Positions 1 to 10,791 of a stretch of 64,000 bases of DNA are shown piece after piece. Below the pieces are notes generated by a model. The model made no database searches and was not told where the DNA came from. It was given only the letters and a program-made list of their open reading frames with translations. The position numbers were made by a program, and so were the translations under genes. The DNA comes from Chondrosia reniformis (lineage: Eukaryota > Porifera > Demospongiae > Chondrillida > Chondrillidae), in contig OX359189.1 of assembly GCA_947172415.1 (NCBI GenBank), forward strand, positions 1,820,501 to 1,884,500, given 5' to 3'. Numbering within the stretch: position 1 is the stretch's first letter; each line of letters starts with the position of its first letter.

Positions 1-125
1 CTGTCCATTTGACAGAGTTGCAGCATTAAATGTACATTAGATTCTAGATCTGGTATACAAACTTATATGGTGAGATACATACCTTTATAATATATACATA
101 TACAATATATGCTGTAGGATATATA

Positions 126-2859
126 TTGAGCAGCCAGAATCATTATCTTGATGATGAAACAGTAGTCACTAATGTTCAGGAAATAGTTGACCCAGATACT
201 GGTAGAGGAGTCATTCAGTGTGTGTCCTTTGATCCAGAAGTCCAGCCCACATGGCAACGGAGCAGAGGAGGTGGTATTCCTCAACATCCTCCGACTGACA
301 CTAACGACTATGTGTATCAGACGATGGACAATTATCTGGCTATACTTAATGTTGGACGTGATTATGATGAAAATTATGACTTTTACTGCATTATGGGAAA
401 GAAAAGGCATTACATGAACTTGTACTTATCGAAGAGCTGTGAGTATACACTTGCCACTATGTATAAGTATATGTATATACACTTCCTGTACATATGTATG
501 TACATGTAATATGAACACCCAACTGTGATTGACAAATTACATATGATATATATGCATGAAAAATCTAAGATACCATTTTCCTACATGCTATATGCCTATT
601 CTGTAAAAAGAGCCTATAGGGGAACTAAACCTAAAGAGAGCTTTAGATGAAGATACAGGAGTCTTTTCTTCCTTCTTTTCCCTTCTTTCATCTTCTTCTC
701 CACTGGGTCAGACAGCCGTTTCTGGGAATTCCACCCTTCATCAGTGATCCTGGGAGTCTTTGTCTTTTTCTTTATCTTGATCTTCTGTGAATCCTTGGCA
801 TGTACACATTAATACAATTACTATAATGATCAAAATGCCTATTTGTATATCTGTATATGTACGTACATGTGTATATATTCATGTATATACATATTATATA
901 GACAATATGAAAACTCCAGAAATATCTGAAATCTTTGTCAGTGAGAATAGCATATATATGCAAGTTGAAAACACTGACACTAGAAAAAAGAACTTGAAAC
1001 TTGTTACAAGATTTGAGAGACTTGACCTCGGAATACCATTTGTTGTCAACTACACTCTTAAAAAATCTATGCATCAGCCAGTGGTGGCAGGTGGAATATA
1101 TGCAGTTACGATATGGGCCATCAGTGAGGAGTACATCAGTTTGGCACCAAGAGTGGCTATCTATAGAGTTCCCGCTAAAAGTGAGCCATGTATATATGTA
1201 TATATAACTTTATGATAATATGCCCATTCTGTTGCTAGGTCCTTTCTTGGAGCCATATGAATTATTTATATTATTTATATATATTATATTAGTATATTGT
1301 AACTTGTATATACTGTATATATGAATGAAGGAGTAGGAGGTGTGGCAGTAGGTGTAGGGCTACCATATTAGGTCATAGACATTTTCTGCGAGATTGAGCT
1401 TATATATACATGTATACCTTTAGCTCCTACACCTCCGAGACATTTAATGGTCACCAAAGTGCTGCAAGACGGAGTGGAATTAAACTGGTTGCCTCCACGG
1501 GAGCCCAATGGCAATATCACATTTAGGATTACTTACAAGGATGTTTTGCAGGACCAACTGTTTCTACCTACTGGCACAACCACAGGCTCTGATTTGCACT
1601 TTAACCTTACGGGCTTGAGAAATGGCTCAATATATGACATAAATGTACAGGCAATAGCTGAATTTAATATAGCTTCCAGTGAGACCACCTCATATGAGTA
1701 CCACCACTTGATACCAGAACAAGGTTGGTTGCTTTGAATTGGCTCTAAATGAACGTTAAGTATACCTCATGTTAGTAGTTATATACGTACTGTACTATAT
1801 ATGTGCGTAGCACCTAATGATCGTGAAACACCTAACAATGGAATGAGGAATCTTGAGACTCCTCCAATGAACGGATCAAACCAAACAATACTCATAGAAA
1901 ATGGCAACATATCTAATAGTATGTCACATGAATTTTTAAACAGTGCTTTCACGATAATGATTATTAATTACACATTTATAATAGTCTTTATAATATATAC
2001 GTATTTCTGAACCATAGCTAATTAAGTACATATGCTATACTAAGGTATAATAGAATAAGGATTTCTTCTAACTATGGGTCATCTTCAGTGACGTCTTCAG
2101 TCACTGAAGAAGGCCCTCGGGGATGATCCTTTCAAAAGATATGCTAGGCTATGTTGTTATTTATTACATTAATCCCATTCTTATTTAGGTAATTTGATGA
2201 TAATCACTGTAGTCTCCATATGTGGGATAGCTTCCATGGTCCTTATTGTATTCCTAATCATACTGATTATACTGATTGTACTGATACTGAAGAAGCGATG
2301 TAACAAGGAGAGGGTAATAAATACCAGTAATCTGGCGATATCTGGCAACCAGTTAACTTCTGAAGTGAGAAATAAACACAAAGGAAGGGCATCAAATCCA
2401 AGTGCACTTTATGATATCAATACTGGATTCAAAGGCTCACTGGAACAAGTTGAAGATCCAGTCTACTCCCAGTTGCAGTGCAGTCCTAGTCTCTCCAACC
2501 AAACTGACATGACAGAATCCTTTTACTCAACAGCCTATGCAGAACTAAATTTTTCGAACATTCCCAAATTCCCACCCATATCTGAGTATGATACCTTAGA
2601 CACAAAAGAAGCAGGCCCTATAGCTAGTGATTATGATACTCTTAGCAAAGAATCAGGAACAGATGCAAAGCCCTTGGCAGGTGATTACCAAGAAATTGAT
2701 AGTGTTGGGTATTCTGTGATTGGCCATGATGCAGTTCAACACAAAAATAAGGACTCTGTGGCTAAAGATAAAGAAAATAAAAGGCCACATGTTCATTTCA
2801 ACCCAGATCACATTTACACTAAAGTGAATAAACCAAAGAAAAAGAACAAAGAACAATGA
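126..2859 (+). CDS. Ig/FN3 transmembrane receptor with ITIM-like tail (5' partial)
   Basis: 3' part of a type I surface receptor; the start lies upstream of the window. Exons that keep frame: about 131/134-438 (Ig-like: Cys, Trp, then a D-x-x-F-Y-C motif), 902-1180 and 1424-1723 (two FN3-like domains), 1811-1918 (Asn-rich stalk) and 2189-2859 (membrane segment and tail). Every junction after the first exon is phase 1, as expected for shuffled Ig/FN3 modules. The last exon opens with about 25 Ile/Val/Leu-rich residues, then a basic stop-transfer (LKKRCNKER) and about 180 cytoplasmic residues. The tail carries SEYDTL (2581-2598), SDYDTL (2626-2643) and VGYSVI (2704-2721), which fit the ITIM pattern S/I/V/L-x-Y-x-x-I/V/L, plus looser VYSQL, AYAEL, DYQEI and IYTKV sites. 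SH2-domain docking, possibly inhibitory, is an inference. The 5' acceptor of the first exon is uncertain. Ligand unknown. Confidence 0.8.
606..792. repeat. dispersed repeat, copy 1 (in receptor intron)
   Basis: Sits in the first visible intron of the receptor gene. It reappears in reverse orientation at 42008-42175, with shorter pieces at 13645-13735 and 45242-45285. Shared words include CCTATAGGGGAACTAAACCT, CAGACAGCCGTTTCTGG and TTATCTTGATCTTCTGTGAA. The minus strand reads as a short Lys/Arg-rich open stretch in two copies. Probably a decayed mobile element; family not recognised. Confidence 0.6.
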
Positions 2860-3167
2860 TACTAACAACAGCCTGTAAAGTGTTTAATTGCATGTAAATG
2901 GAGTTTGGAGTGCATGTAGCAGTATGTGCATAGTATCTATATTTTGTATGATCAATGTATAACATTAATATCTTATGAAGTTGTATTGATCATATTGATC
3001 ATTGTAAATATATATTAATGCACTCGCTGAGTGTAATAAGCTCCTCCCACAAAGTTGCACCAGGCCAATTAATTATATATGTATACCTTCATAGATTTAT
3101 GACTCAAAGAGGTTATACACGTACATATTAAAGAAACATGCACTCTGATTCCACTGGATGGTTGTGG

Positions 3168-3193
3168 CATAGATAAACGTTCGTTTATCTATG
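3168..3193. repeat. perfect 12-bp inverted repeat at the SDR gene start
   Basis: CATAGATAAACG, a 2-base loop TT, then CGTTTATCTATG. The final ATG of the right arm is an upstream in-frame ATG for the SDR gene that follows. It could form a hairpin in DNA or in a 5' leader; a role is inference only. Confidence 0.7.
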
Positions 3194-3232
3194 GTTGTGG
3201 TTATAACACTATTTCCTCTAGCTTCCGGTAAA

Positions 3233-4453
3233 ATGGATGCGGATTCTATTCGAGTTGCTCTTTTAAATCAGCTCTTTGATTGGGATGCATCTGACTTAAA
3301 AAAGGTCTATGAACCAATTAGTTGGCATTTTGGATATTTCTTCACATTTTGTGTTTTCTTCCTTCTCGCGGCCTGGGTATGGGGCGCCTTCAAGAAGTTT
3401 CGAGATTCGAGGGCAAAGTTTGTACAATACATTCGTGTTATGAATAATGATTTGGTAATAGATCAAGCTGTTGGCGACAGTCAGGGGGACTTCAGGACGT
3501 GTGCCGTAATCGGAGGCAATGGTTTCATCGGCAGCCATCTTGTGGAGGAACTGGTTGGTTGTCTGGAGCAATCTTATAGGGTGTTTGTGCTGGGAAGGAC
3601 CATTCCGGAAGAAGACAAGCGACACTCAAAGGTGGCAGGATACATTCAAGTGGATATGTGTGACTATGACAACCTCATTCGAGCATTTGCCAGTGTTGAT
3701 ACAGTATTTCATCTGGGTGCGACCATCCCTACTGCATATGAACATTCAGACGATAGCATCTGGAATGGAAACAGAGGGGGTGCATTGGCTGTCGTGGCAG
3801 CTTGCCGTGCAGCAGGTGTGAAGAACCTAATATATATACATGGGTACTATAATGTTGGTCAGGGAAAGAGCAAGGCATTTGTAACTTCAAAATATGCTGC
3901 AGGAGAAATTATTGCCGATGCAAACGGAGAAGATGGCTTGAGGACTTGTGTTCTCTTGGCTGGCCTGATTTTTGGACCTCGAGATGCTCTTTCAACTTCA
4001 CTTTTAAAAGGAAAATTGTCAATTTTACCATTTTCAGGAGTAAATAACTTTTATATGTATGTTAAAGAGCTGGTATACATTATTAGAGCAATTGAAGAGA
4101 AAATGGCAGATGAAAAGACTGTGAATATTTTAGGTCAACATGTCTCTATTGGAGGGGAAAAAATGACACCAGAAAAATTCTTCAGTCTACCAGGTTGGGG
4201 AAGAAAGAGTCCATCTGTAGGCCCTAAGTGGGTGGTAATGTTTATGGCCAATTTGAATGTTTTCTGTGCCAAGGTCTTCTGGTGGGCTCCATTTGGAACA
4301 GCTCTCTGTCCTCATGTAATTGAGGTGTTGAATAGTACTCCCTGGTGTCCAACTGATGATGAGGCTTTGGAGTTGAAGCATGTTTTAACAGACCATAAGA
4401 GCCAGTCTGTAGAAGAAGGAATATCAGCAACTAAGACAGCATTCTTTGCATAA
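3233..4453 (+). CDS. membrane-anchored extended SDR / 3-beta-HSD-like protein, probable pseudoenzyme
   Basis: Single exon of 406 residues from ATG 3233, which has a good context (TAAAATGG). An in-frame ATG at 3191, inside a hairpin, would add 14 residues. One hydrophobic segment lies at about residues 33-53 (FGYFFTFCVFFLLAAWVW), followed by an NAD(P)-binding Rossmann fold with GGNGFIGSHL and VDTVFHLGA, as in the 3-beta-HSD/epimerase branch of extended SDRs. The catalytic Y-x-x-x-K is F-V-T-S-K here, and the usual active-site Ser after the VKNLIYxx strand is replaced (YIHGYYNV). The fold and cofactor glycines are therefore kept while the Ser/Tyr pair is lost, suggesting a non-catalytic or altered role at a membrane. 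The open frame of full family length argues against a decaying gene. No substrate can be assigned. Confidence 0.85.
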   Translation: MDADSIRVALLNQLFDWDASDLKKVYEPISWHFGYFFTFCVFFLLAAWVWGAFKKFRDSRAKFVQYIRVMNNDLVIDQAVGDSQGDFRTCAVIGGNGFIGSHLVEELVGCLEQSYRVFVLGRTIPEEDKRHSKVAGYIQVDMCDYDNLIRAFASVDTVFHLGATIPTAYEHSDDSIWNGNRGGALAVVAACRAAGVKNLIYIHGYYNVGQGKSKAFVTSKYAAGEIIADANGEDGLRTCVLLAGLIFGPRDALSTSLLKGKLSILPFSGVNNFYMYVKELVYIIRAIEEKMADEKTVNILGQHVSIGGEKMTPEKFFSLPGWGRKSPSVGPKWVVMFMANLNVFCAKVFWWAPFGTALCPHVIEVLNSTPWCPTDDEALELKHVLTDHKSQSVEEGISATKTAFFA

Positions 4454-4707
4454 ATTCTCAACATGATGACATAATGTGAAAAGCAGTTGTTTCATGTACC
4501 ATTTTATTGAGTACTTAAAAATTATGTAATTATGAATATACTGTGAACATATGAATTAGCTTATGTTTTGTATTTTGAGGGATATTTTTGAGATTAATTT
4601 TTGACTATGAAAACTCAAGGTTGCTGGAAACAGAGTAATGTCAGTGTTAGTAATAAATCTTGCATCTTGCAATTGCAATACATTTGTCCCTCGATAGAGA
4701 AAACTGC

Positions 4708-6562
4708 ATGGATCAGAAAACCATACAGGATAATGTAAAACATTTTGCAGCATGGGCTAATTACATGTCGTCACTTTGGGACGCCATTTTGCCCAACAAT
4801 ATGGACGACGAGTCAAGGTATGTATCATCTCCCGGATGTTCAATAGCTACGAAACCTGTAGGTCCTCTATGTACTAATGTTATCTAGTTCTTTATTGCTA
4901 TGTAGGGTTGTAGATAAAAGTGTCACTGAAGGAGAAACCGAAGATATGCCTTCTTTCGCCTCAAATGACCAGCAGAGAGTTGAATGTACCTACGATGGGT
5001 GTAATAGAACGTATAGCACTATGGGTAATCTAAAGACACATATGAAGACGCATCAAGGCGACCTTCCTCACAAGTGTCCCTTTAAAAATTGTAACAAAGC
5101 ATTTTTAACAAGTTATCAATTGAAAAACCACGAGAGGTCTCACACTGGAGAGAGACCTTACCAATGTGACGAGAATGGCTGTGATAAAAAGTACAGTACT
5201 CAGTTTAGACTTCAGGCCCACAAGCGAATTCATTCCGGTGATACATTTGTCTGCAAATTTGACAACTGCGACAAAGAGTTTACCACAAAGAGTGACCTGA
5301 AGAAACATGAACGCATACATACAGGGGAAAAACCCTTTGAATGTCCCATGAATGGTTGTGGCAAGAAGTTTACTGCCTCTCATCATCTCAAGATCCATCG
5401 AGGCACTCATTCACAGGATAAGCCGTACCAGTGTGAAGACTTGGGTTGCAGCAAACAGTTTAAGACCAAACAGCAGTTGACAAGTCACCAACGGTCCCAT
5501 TCCAACTCTAAAGAAAGCGAAATGGAAACTGATGAAGCATTCCCTACTACCAGTGATCAGTTAACAGCTATATCAAATGGAGGTGATCTGCAGTACAGAT
5601 CAATGCTACCCAGCCCCTTCAGTATGTTACTTGAGAACAGTGACCTTACTGGCCACACCTCACTAGTACCCAGCAGTACATTGGGTAACACCGAGACCTC
5701 TCTTCCACAGGCAGCATACTCTGTTAATATCACTTCCTTGTCTGATGAAATTCCCTTATTACCACCTCCACCACCACACCCACTGTCCCAACCACTGCCA
5801 CGCCCACAGACTAATGCTATAGACCATCTTACTCCTCAAAGTATGGATCCAGTGCTGAGTAGTAATAATCTGTCCAGCACATTTTCCACATCTGAACTTA
5901 TTGATATAACTGGTCCACAAGCACAGCCCTACGAAGCCTCCCATGCCTTCTCTCCAGGAAGTAGTCTCACACAGCCAGACCTCAGTCATAGCAAGGACCC
6001 TATGGCCCAAGCTCGTTCATCTTTTCTCCCTCCTGTACCTAATAATATCCCAAAGCCATCATCATCAAGTACTGAAGTCAGTCCTGAAATGTTACAAGGA
6101 ACGTTCCTAGCTATGCAGCAGCTCCTGAGTAATGGCATGTTTAAGCAAGTGTTGGAAAAATTTGCAGCTGAATTGAGATGTCGCTGCGATGCCTGCCTGC
6201 CAGGAATGTCGACTACTTCTTGTTGTAAGACTGAAAATGATGAATCCAAAAAAACTAAACTGTCAGAATCCATCACAAGTACAGAACAACACAAAACATC
6301 AACAACTGAAATGTCCTCTCAGATACAATCTTCAAGTTTTACCCTTCAGACAGAGCTTCACAATGACACACAAAGTGCGACATTACCAGACCCACTCTCT
6401 AACCAAAACCAATATTCTGATCAGGAATGGCTCTACTTTATTGAAGATTTACTACGCTCATCTGAGCATCCCCCAGCTAGAAGCACTCCTTTAATGACGG
6501 ATGCCTCCACTCAAACGGATCCATCTAACTGTTGTAAATGTAAAATTGAACTTAACTTTTAA
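4708..6562 (+). CDS. MTF1: metal-response transcription factor MTF-1 orthologue
   Basis: Two exons, 4708-4817 and 4906-6562, give 588 residues from ATG 4708; ATG 4801 is an alternative start. Six consecutive C2H2 fingers occupy about residues 62-245 and match MTF-1 finger by finger: TYSTxGNLxTHxKTH in finger 1, KAFLTSYxLK in finger 2, the short HSGDTFVC linker before finger 4, TTKSDLKKH in finger 4 and ASHHLK in finger 5. MTF-1 binds metal-response elements and induces metallothionein-type genes when zinc or other metals rise. The rest is Ser/Pro/Thr-rich with a proline run (about 5760-5812), as in activation domains. A C-terminal CRCDACLPG...SCC cluster (about 6178-6228) recalls the metal-sensing Cys cluster of MTF-1. 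A second SNCCKCK group ends the protein and is unusual. Orthology is high confidence; metal sensing is inferred. Confidence 0.93.
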
Positions 6563-6730
6563 ATACCTTCCTAAAGTATAATATATTTATTTTATGTATT
6601 AAGTAGATATTCAAGTGGTATATACATTTCATTTATATTTCATCATATTTGGTCTTAATTTTATTGATCAATCAATCACTAAGACAGTTAATTAGCACCC
6701 TAATAAAGGAATTTTTTCTTATAGGGAATG

Positions 6731-6883
6731 CACAGGATCAAATGTCAGGTTTCAGAAGGCATGAAACCTATTTGAACAGCCCCCTTTCCAGTTTTATACA
6801 TATTTTCATAGCTTTTGAACCTGGTTCTTCAAAGAGTTCCAAATAGGTTTCATGCCTTCTGAAACCTGACATTTGATCCTGTG
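6731..6883. mobile_element. MITE-like hairpin element, copy 1
   Basis: Perfect 44-bp inverted repeats at 6731-6774 and 6840-6883 (outer end CACAGGATCAAATGTCAGG) enclose 65 bp. It carries no coding capacity. A diverged relative lies at 8541-8735. It sits in the 3' flank of MTF-1. The remaining gene-free DNA here (6563-6730 and 6884-7497) is AT-rich and shows nothing else recognisable. Confidence 0.75.
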
Positions 6884-7497
6884 ATGTTACCTGACTAGCA
6901 GAGAGTTGAAAGAGCCATGCCATGGATTAGTGGTTTTGAGAGGTATTTTAACCACCAAACTATGTACACCAAACATAGAAGAACAACAGTGTTATCAGTA
7001 AAAGCCAAAGTAAAAATCTGCCACATGCGCCATAATTTGAACAATCTGCCAAATTTTATTCATGCCTAAATTTCCGGGCATAAATATTTTTCAGCCTCTA
7101 TAAGAGAGGTATTTGATAAAAGAGCCTGATAATCTACACAGTATAGTACTGATTGATTCTAGTATGGTTTCCCCTATAAGGCAATTGCTATTATATGTAG
7201 CCAATATATATAGTGAGGGAGTTGTGATCACTTACACAAGTGTATACGTAGGTGTTATATATAGTTCCAATTATGTACTCTATAGTACCTGGTACTAGTT
7301 AAATATTTATAGGGTGCTATATACAAAACTATTCATGTGCAATACTAAAGCCATATCTACAATGCCTCCCACAGTTTGTTAGCGAGGTCAGAAGTGCAGA
7401 ATTTTGATTAGAGCTCGTATACACATATATACTGCAGTGAGTAAAGCAAGGTGTGGGTAAATAGTTTTCAGTTAAAGTTAAAGTTTAACTTATAATA

Positions 7498-8079
7498 ATG
7501 GCTCTTAATCTAAGGTTGGAAGAGTACTTTCCTCTGGAGGTTAATGAAACTGTTCTTTTAAGGCCTTTTACATCTGAGGACTGTCCAGAGTTCTACAGTA
7601 TGGTTGTGGAGAACAGGGAGCACTTAGGGGTTTGGCTACCATGGGCCAGTAAGGTGTACAAGTTGGATGATGCCAAGGAATATCTCATGAGAGGAATCAA
7701 TGCCACATCTTCTGGAGAGGCTGTGCAACTTGGAATTATAGAGAAAGAGAAAATAACAAGAAAGTTGATTGGCTTAATAAGTATCAGGAAGATTGGAGTT
7801 AGGGAACCAGAAGGCTTCTACTATGGAGAGATTGGCTATTTCTTATCCGCCTCTGAGCAAGGTAGGGGAATTATGACCCAATCTGTAAGGCAGCTAATGG
7901 CATATGGCACAGCCATTGGGATAAAGCAGTTTGTGATGAATATCACAGAAGGAAATAATCGAAGTATTGCCATAGCTGAAAGGCTGAATTATAAGTGCAT
8001 ACCAGAAGCTGTCACAATGTTGAAGCTAACTCCAGATACAGAGCCAATTGCAGTCACACCTTATGAATATAATGTGTGA
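7498..8079 (+). CDS. GNAT acetyltransferase, RimJ/RimL-like
   Basis: Single exon of 193 residues, the normal length for this family. The N-terminus (LRPFTSEDCPEFYSMV...HLGVWLPW) is typical of RimJ/RimL-type ribosomal-protein N-acetyltransferases. Acetyl-CoA binding is marked by the Q-G-R-G-I-M loop (consensus Q/R-x-x-G-x-G/A) at about residue 121 and by the later NNRSIAIAERLNYK helix, where Asn and the Ala-E-x-L-G/N-F/Y pattern are family hallmarks. Substrate unknown: a protein N-terminus or a small amine are both possible. The lack of introns and the stronger likeness to bacterial RimL/YdaF-type proteins raise the possibility of an old acquisition from bacteria, which is inference. The ATG follows an AT-rich leader with stops in frame. 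Base composition does not stand out from neighbours. Confidence 0.87.
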   Translation: MALNLRLEEYFPLEVNETVLLRPFTSEDCPEFYSMVVENREHLGVWLPWASKVYKLDDAKEYLMRGINATSSGEAVQLGIIEKEKITRKLIGLISIRKIGVREPEGFYYGEIGYFLSASEQGRGIMTQSVRQLMAYGTAIGIKQFVMNITEGNNRSIAIAERLNYKCIPEAVTMLKLTPDTEPIAVTPYEYNV

Positions 8080-9334
8080 GAAACTGCTTGTTGAATATGT
8101 ATTTTGTATATGCTAAATACATTGCTGTATATAAAATTTATATTTATAGAGAGTTATACTGAGTGGTATAGCGAGGTTAATTGTTTCTATCGCATAGGGG
8201 AGTCGGATCGAGGTTGCCCATGCAGATAATTGCCTAATGCTGTGGTCTCAATTTAGGTCCATATCTAAATTTTGTGTATCAAGTGTAGCTAAAATTACAG
8301 ACGAGTGCGCAACAAGGCCATCTTACCCTACATCCTAGCTAAAGGGACAACATCGAATATTCTAACTTCTTGCATGCAGGGGAAACATTGAGAATGTTTC
8401 ATGCATCTAGCTTATCTGAAAATCATCTGATATAGATCATTGTTAGAAATGTAAACGCTTATATATAGTGTAATTAAAGTGTGTTATCAACTGAGGTATA
8501 CATATACAAATATATGGCTAAAGTCTATACAAAAGGCTTAGAGGACATGAAACCTATAGCTATTTGAATTGTCAGCCTGAGATTTCAAAAGGTATAAAAG
8601 TATATATATATATAAACTTGGAAACTCATAAAATTATAGTACACACTTGAGCACCTTTGAAACCTGGCTGTTCAAGGAGTTTCAAATGGGTTTTGTGCCA
8701 TATTAAACCTGGCTGTTTGATGTTGATCCTATGTTAAAGGAATTTATATCATTCATAGTGTGCATTTGCTTCGTGCAATGTAGTACCTGGTACCTTTAGT
8801 AAACCTGTAAATTCCATGGCATATTTGTACTGTGGGGGAGGCAACCCACCTTGTAGCAGTAATTTATATTCAACACCAGTGTATACAGTGAAACTATAAT
8901 TATACCAATGGAGCCTCATTTTCTGACTTCATTAATGAGAAACAGAATATGCGTGGAATATCGTACTTTTATTGTTTGCATGGAGCTCACTAAACCCTAA
9001 AGAGGTGACATGACCATTTATTCAACTGTATCACTTACACTAAAAGTGTATGTGTATGGTGATGTATAGAAGGAAATTAAATTGTCAAACATGGATCCAG
9101 AATCAATCAGTTAGTAGCATAGACTGGATCATCTATTTACAGTATTATATGTTTTGCCTTGCACAGTCATCCCCTTTATAATGTTGAAGAATAAAATGAT
9201 CAACGCACATAAGAAAATCAAATATTTTCATGTATATAAGTAAGTTGGTGAGTTTGTGTTTCTTGAACTAAGGGATACCGTTTTTAAGATTTCTGAATCA
9301 GTTGGAAATTTGTCCTATAACAAATACAAAATAG
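8080..9334. other. gene-free spacer with one decayed MITE
   Basis: No convincing exon on either strand. The only recognisable element is the diverged hairpin element at 8541-8735. The rest is AT-rich unique sequence between the GNAT gene and the 3' end of PSMG1. Confidence 0.6.
8541..8735. mobile_element. MITE-like hairpin element, diverged copy 2
   Basis: Related to 6731-6883. It shares GACATGAAACCTAT on the left and TTTGAAACCTGGCTGTTCAA, AGTTTCAAATGGGTTT and TTTGATGTTGATCCTATG on the right. The arms no longer match perfectly, so this copy is older. Confidence 0.55.
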
Positions 9335-10700
9335 TTAAATAAGTGAGCAACCAACATGGACATGAGTAGTCATTGATGTAGAAAATGTTAGGAAAATAGT
9401 GTTTTGGTTACTCATGAATATAAATAGTAAATATTCAAAATGTAATACACTAATTAGTGGTAATGTTGCAAATTTATCAGTACAAGCTGATAATCTGAGA
9501 CAATGTTTCACCTTGACCAGATCAAATGTCTCTTGCACAATGGAAATACTCGCCAGAGCTTTCACAGACTCCAGATATTCTGACTGACTGTAGTAGCAGA
9601 CTATACAGGCGGCCTTCAGTCCCCTGTACTGACACCAGCTCAGCACTGCAGAGCAGAGCAATAAAAACATACACAGGATCAGGTATATTATTATTATTAT
9701 TATTATTTTTAAGATAGGTACAGTAGGTAAATAGATCTTTTCTTATAATATAAAGTTTACAACAATCAAGCAAAAAATGTGCTGTGTGTGGGGTATTCAC
9801 AACTGCTGCCCGCATGCACACCATCAGTATGTCTAAGTACTGTATGTATATGTACACAAATCTGTTTCTTCAAAGCAAATTATATGAAGGTTTGACCATG
9901 CAATGTTAACACCGAGTTGAGTTGTGTTGACTTATGTATACTCTACATACGTACTGTGGTGCTGGGGGATTTACTTACATGCAGCTGTTTCTCCAGTTAT
10001 GAAATTGGATGTTTCAAGAGGTGGGCACCCAGAAGGGGATTTACCCTCCCAGGATGATGTCATCAAGCACCGTAAAAATGGAGGACTAGGCCGAGCAGTG
10101 CTACTAAATGTCAAGTGTGGGGTTGCAGTCAGTACCATAATCCTTTTAGGCTTCACAGCATCCAATACCTACAATTTCAAATGGACTCTACAGTTCATAT
10201 ATCTGCATGTACTACTAAATATGTTCTGTGTGTACCACTATCAATGTGACTTGCATGAACAATTTTAGTACCAGACTTACAAATCTTGCCCATTCCATTT
10301 CACAACCCAACTTCAAATTTTCATTCTGGATAACCAGTGCTGCCTTGGGTAGCATGTAAATGTCAGAAATATTGACTCTTTTGGTACCTATTTCGCAATC
10401 ATCATTTTCTCTTTGAATGCGACCAGCAACTACATCCAGTGGCCTTTCGGTAGAAATGTGGTCCAATGGTGAAACATTGGCCTGCAAAACCACGTGACTA
10501 GTTGCAAAATCGCATGCAGCGCTACCAATACAGATCACTAGCGTATCGCACTTTAGGGAATCCATTTTATCTCTGTCTATGGAGAAGAGATTAGTAACAT
10601 CTAATGTCTGATCTTCTTCGTTGTCCGAGTCCTCAAATGTATGCCTCCAGGGCACTCGCGAGTTGTCTAACGTCAATCCAAACTCATCTTCCATCGCCAT
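9335..10700 (-). CDS. PSMG1: proteasome assembly chaperone 1
   Basis: Three exons: 10700-10281, 10168-9979 and 9645-9335, with phases that fit, giving 306 residues (human PSMG1 is 288). Exon 1 has an acidic N-terminus (EDSDNEEDQ) and a strand TLVICIGSAA resembling the PSMG1 core. Exon 2 reads PPFLRCLMTSSWEG...CPPLETSNFITGETAA and exon 3 continues LSWCQYRGLKAAC, closely following the human PSPFLRALKTQNF...CPLLEQPNIVHDLPAAVLSYCQ region. PSMG1 pairs with PSMG2 to guide alpha-ring assembly of the 20S proteasome. ATG 10700 was chosen because the upstream in-frame ATG (10802) overlaps the divergent ARMC2 start. The extreme C-terminus is less certain: a donor-like CAAG/GTGAAA in exon 3 could give a different end. 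Confidence 0.85.
9737..9800 (-). mobile_element. small LINE-like 3' fragment
   Basis: The minus strand reads HFLLDCCKLYII, matching a fragment at 18520-18560. The shared DNA is about 45 bp (TTTACAACAATCAAGCAAAA). It sits in the last PSMG1 intron. Confidence 0.45.
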
Positions 10701-10791
10701 TTTTACGGGTGAATACAAATAATTTTTTGATACTTCCAAAAATTGTATCGGTTGCTTGTGGAGACTGCATAAATTTAGGCCAAGTAACAAA
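10701..10791. promoter_or_regulatory. bidirectional PSMG1/ARMC2 promoter
   Basis: Only 91 bp separate the PSMG1 ATG (minus strand, 10700) from the ARMC2 ATG (10792), so the two genes must share a promoter region that may extend into both 5' ends. No TATA box is evident. The start sites themselves cannot be read from sequence. Confidence 0.6.

Noticed and set aside
4187-4430. Minus-strand open frames inside the SDR gene
   Set aside because: Shadows of a well-supported coding exon.
9924-10268. Plus-strand 114-codon open frame
   Set aside because: Antisense to PSMG1 exon 2 and its introns.
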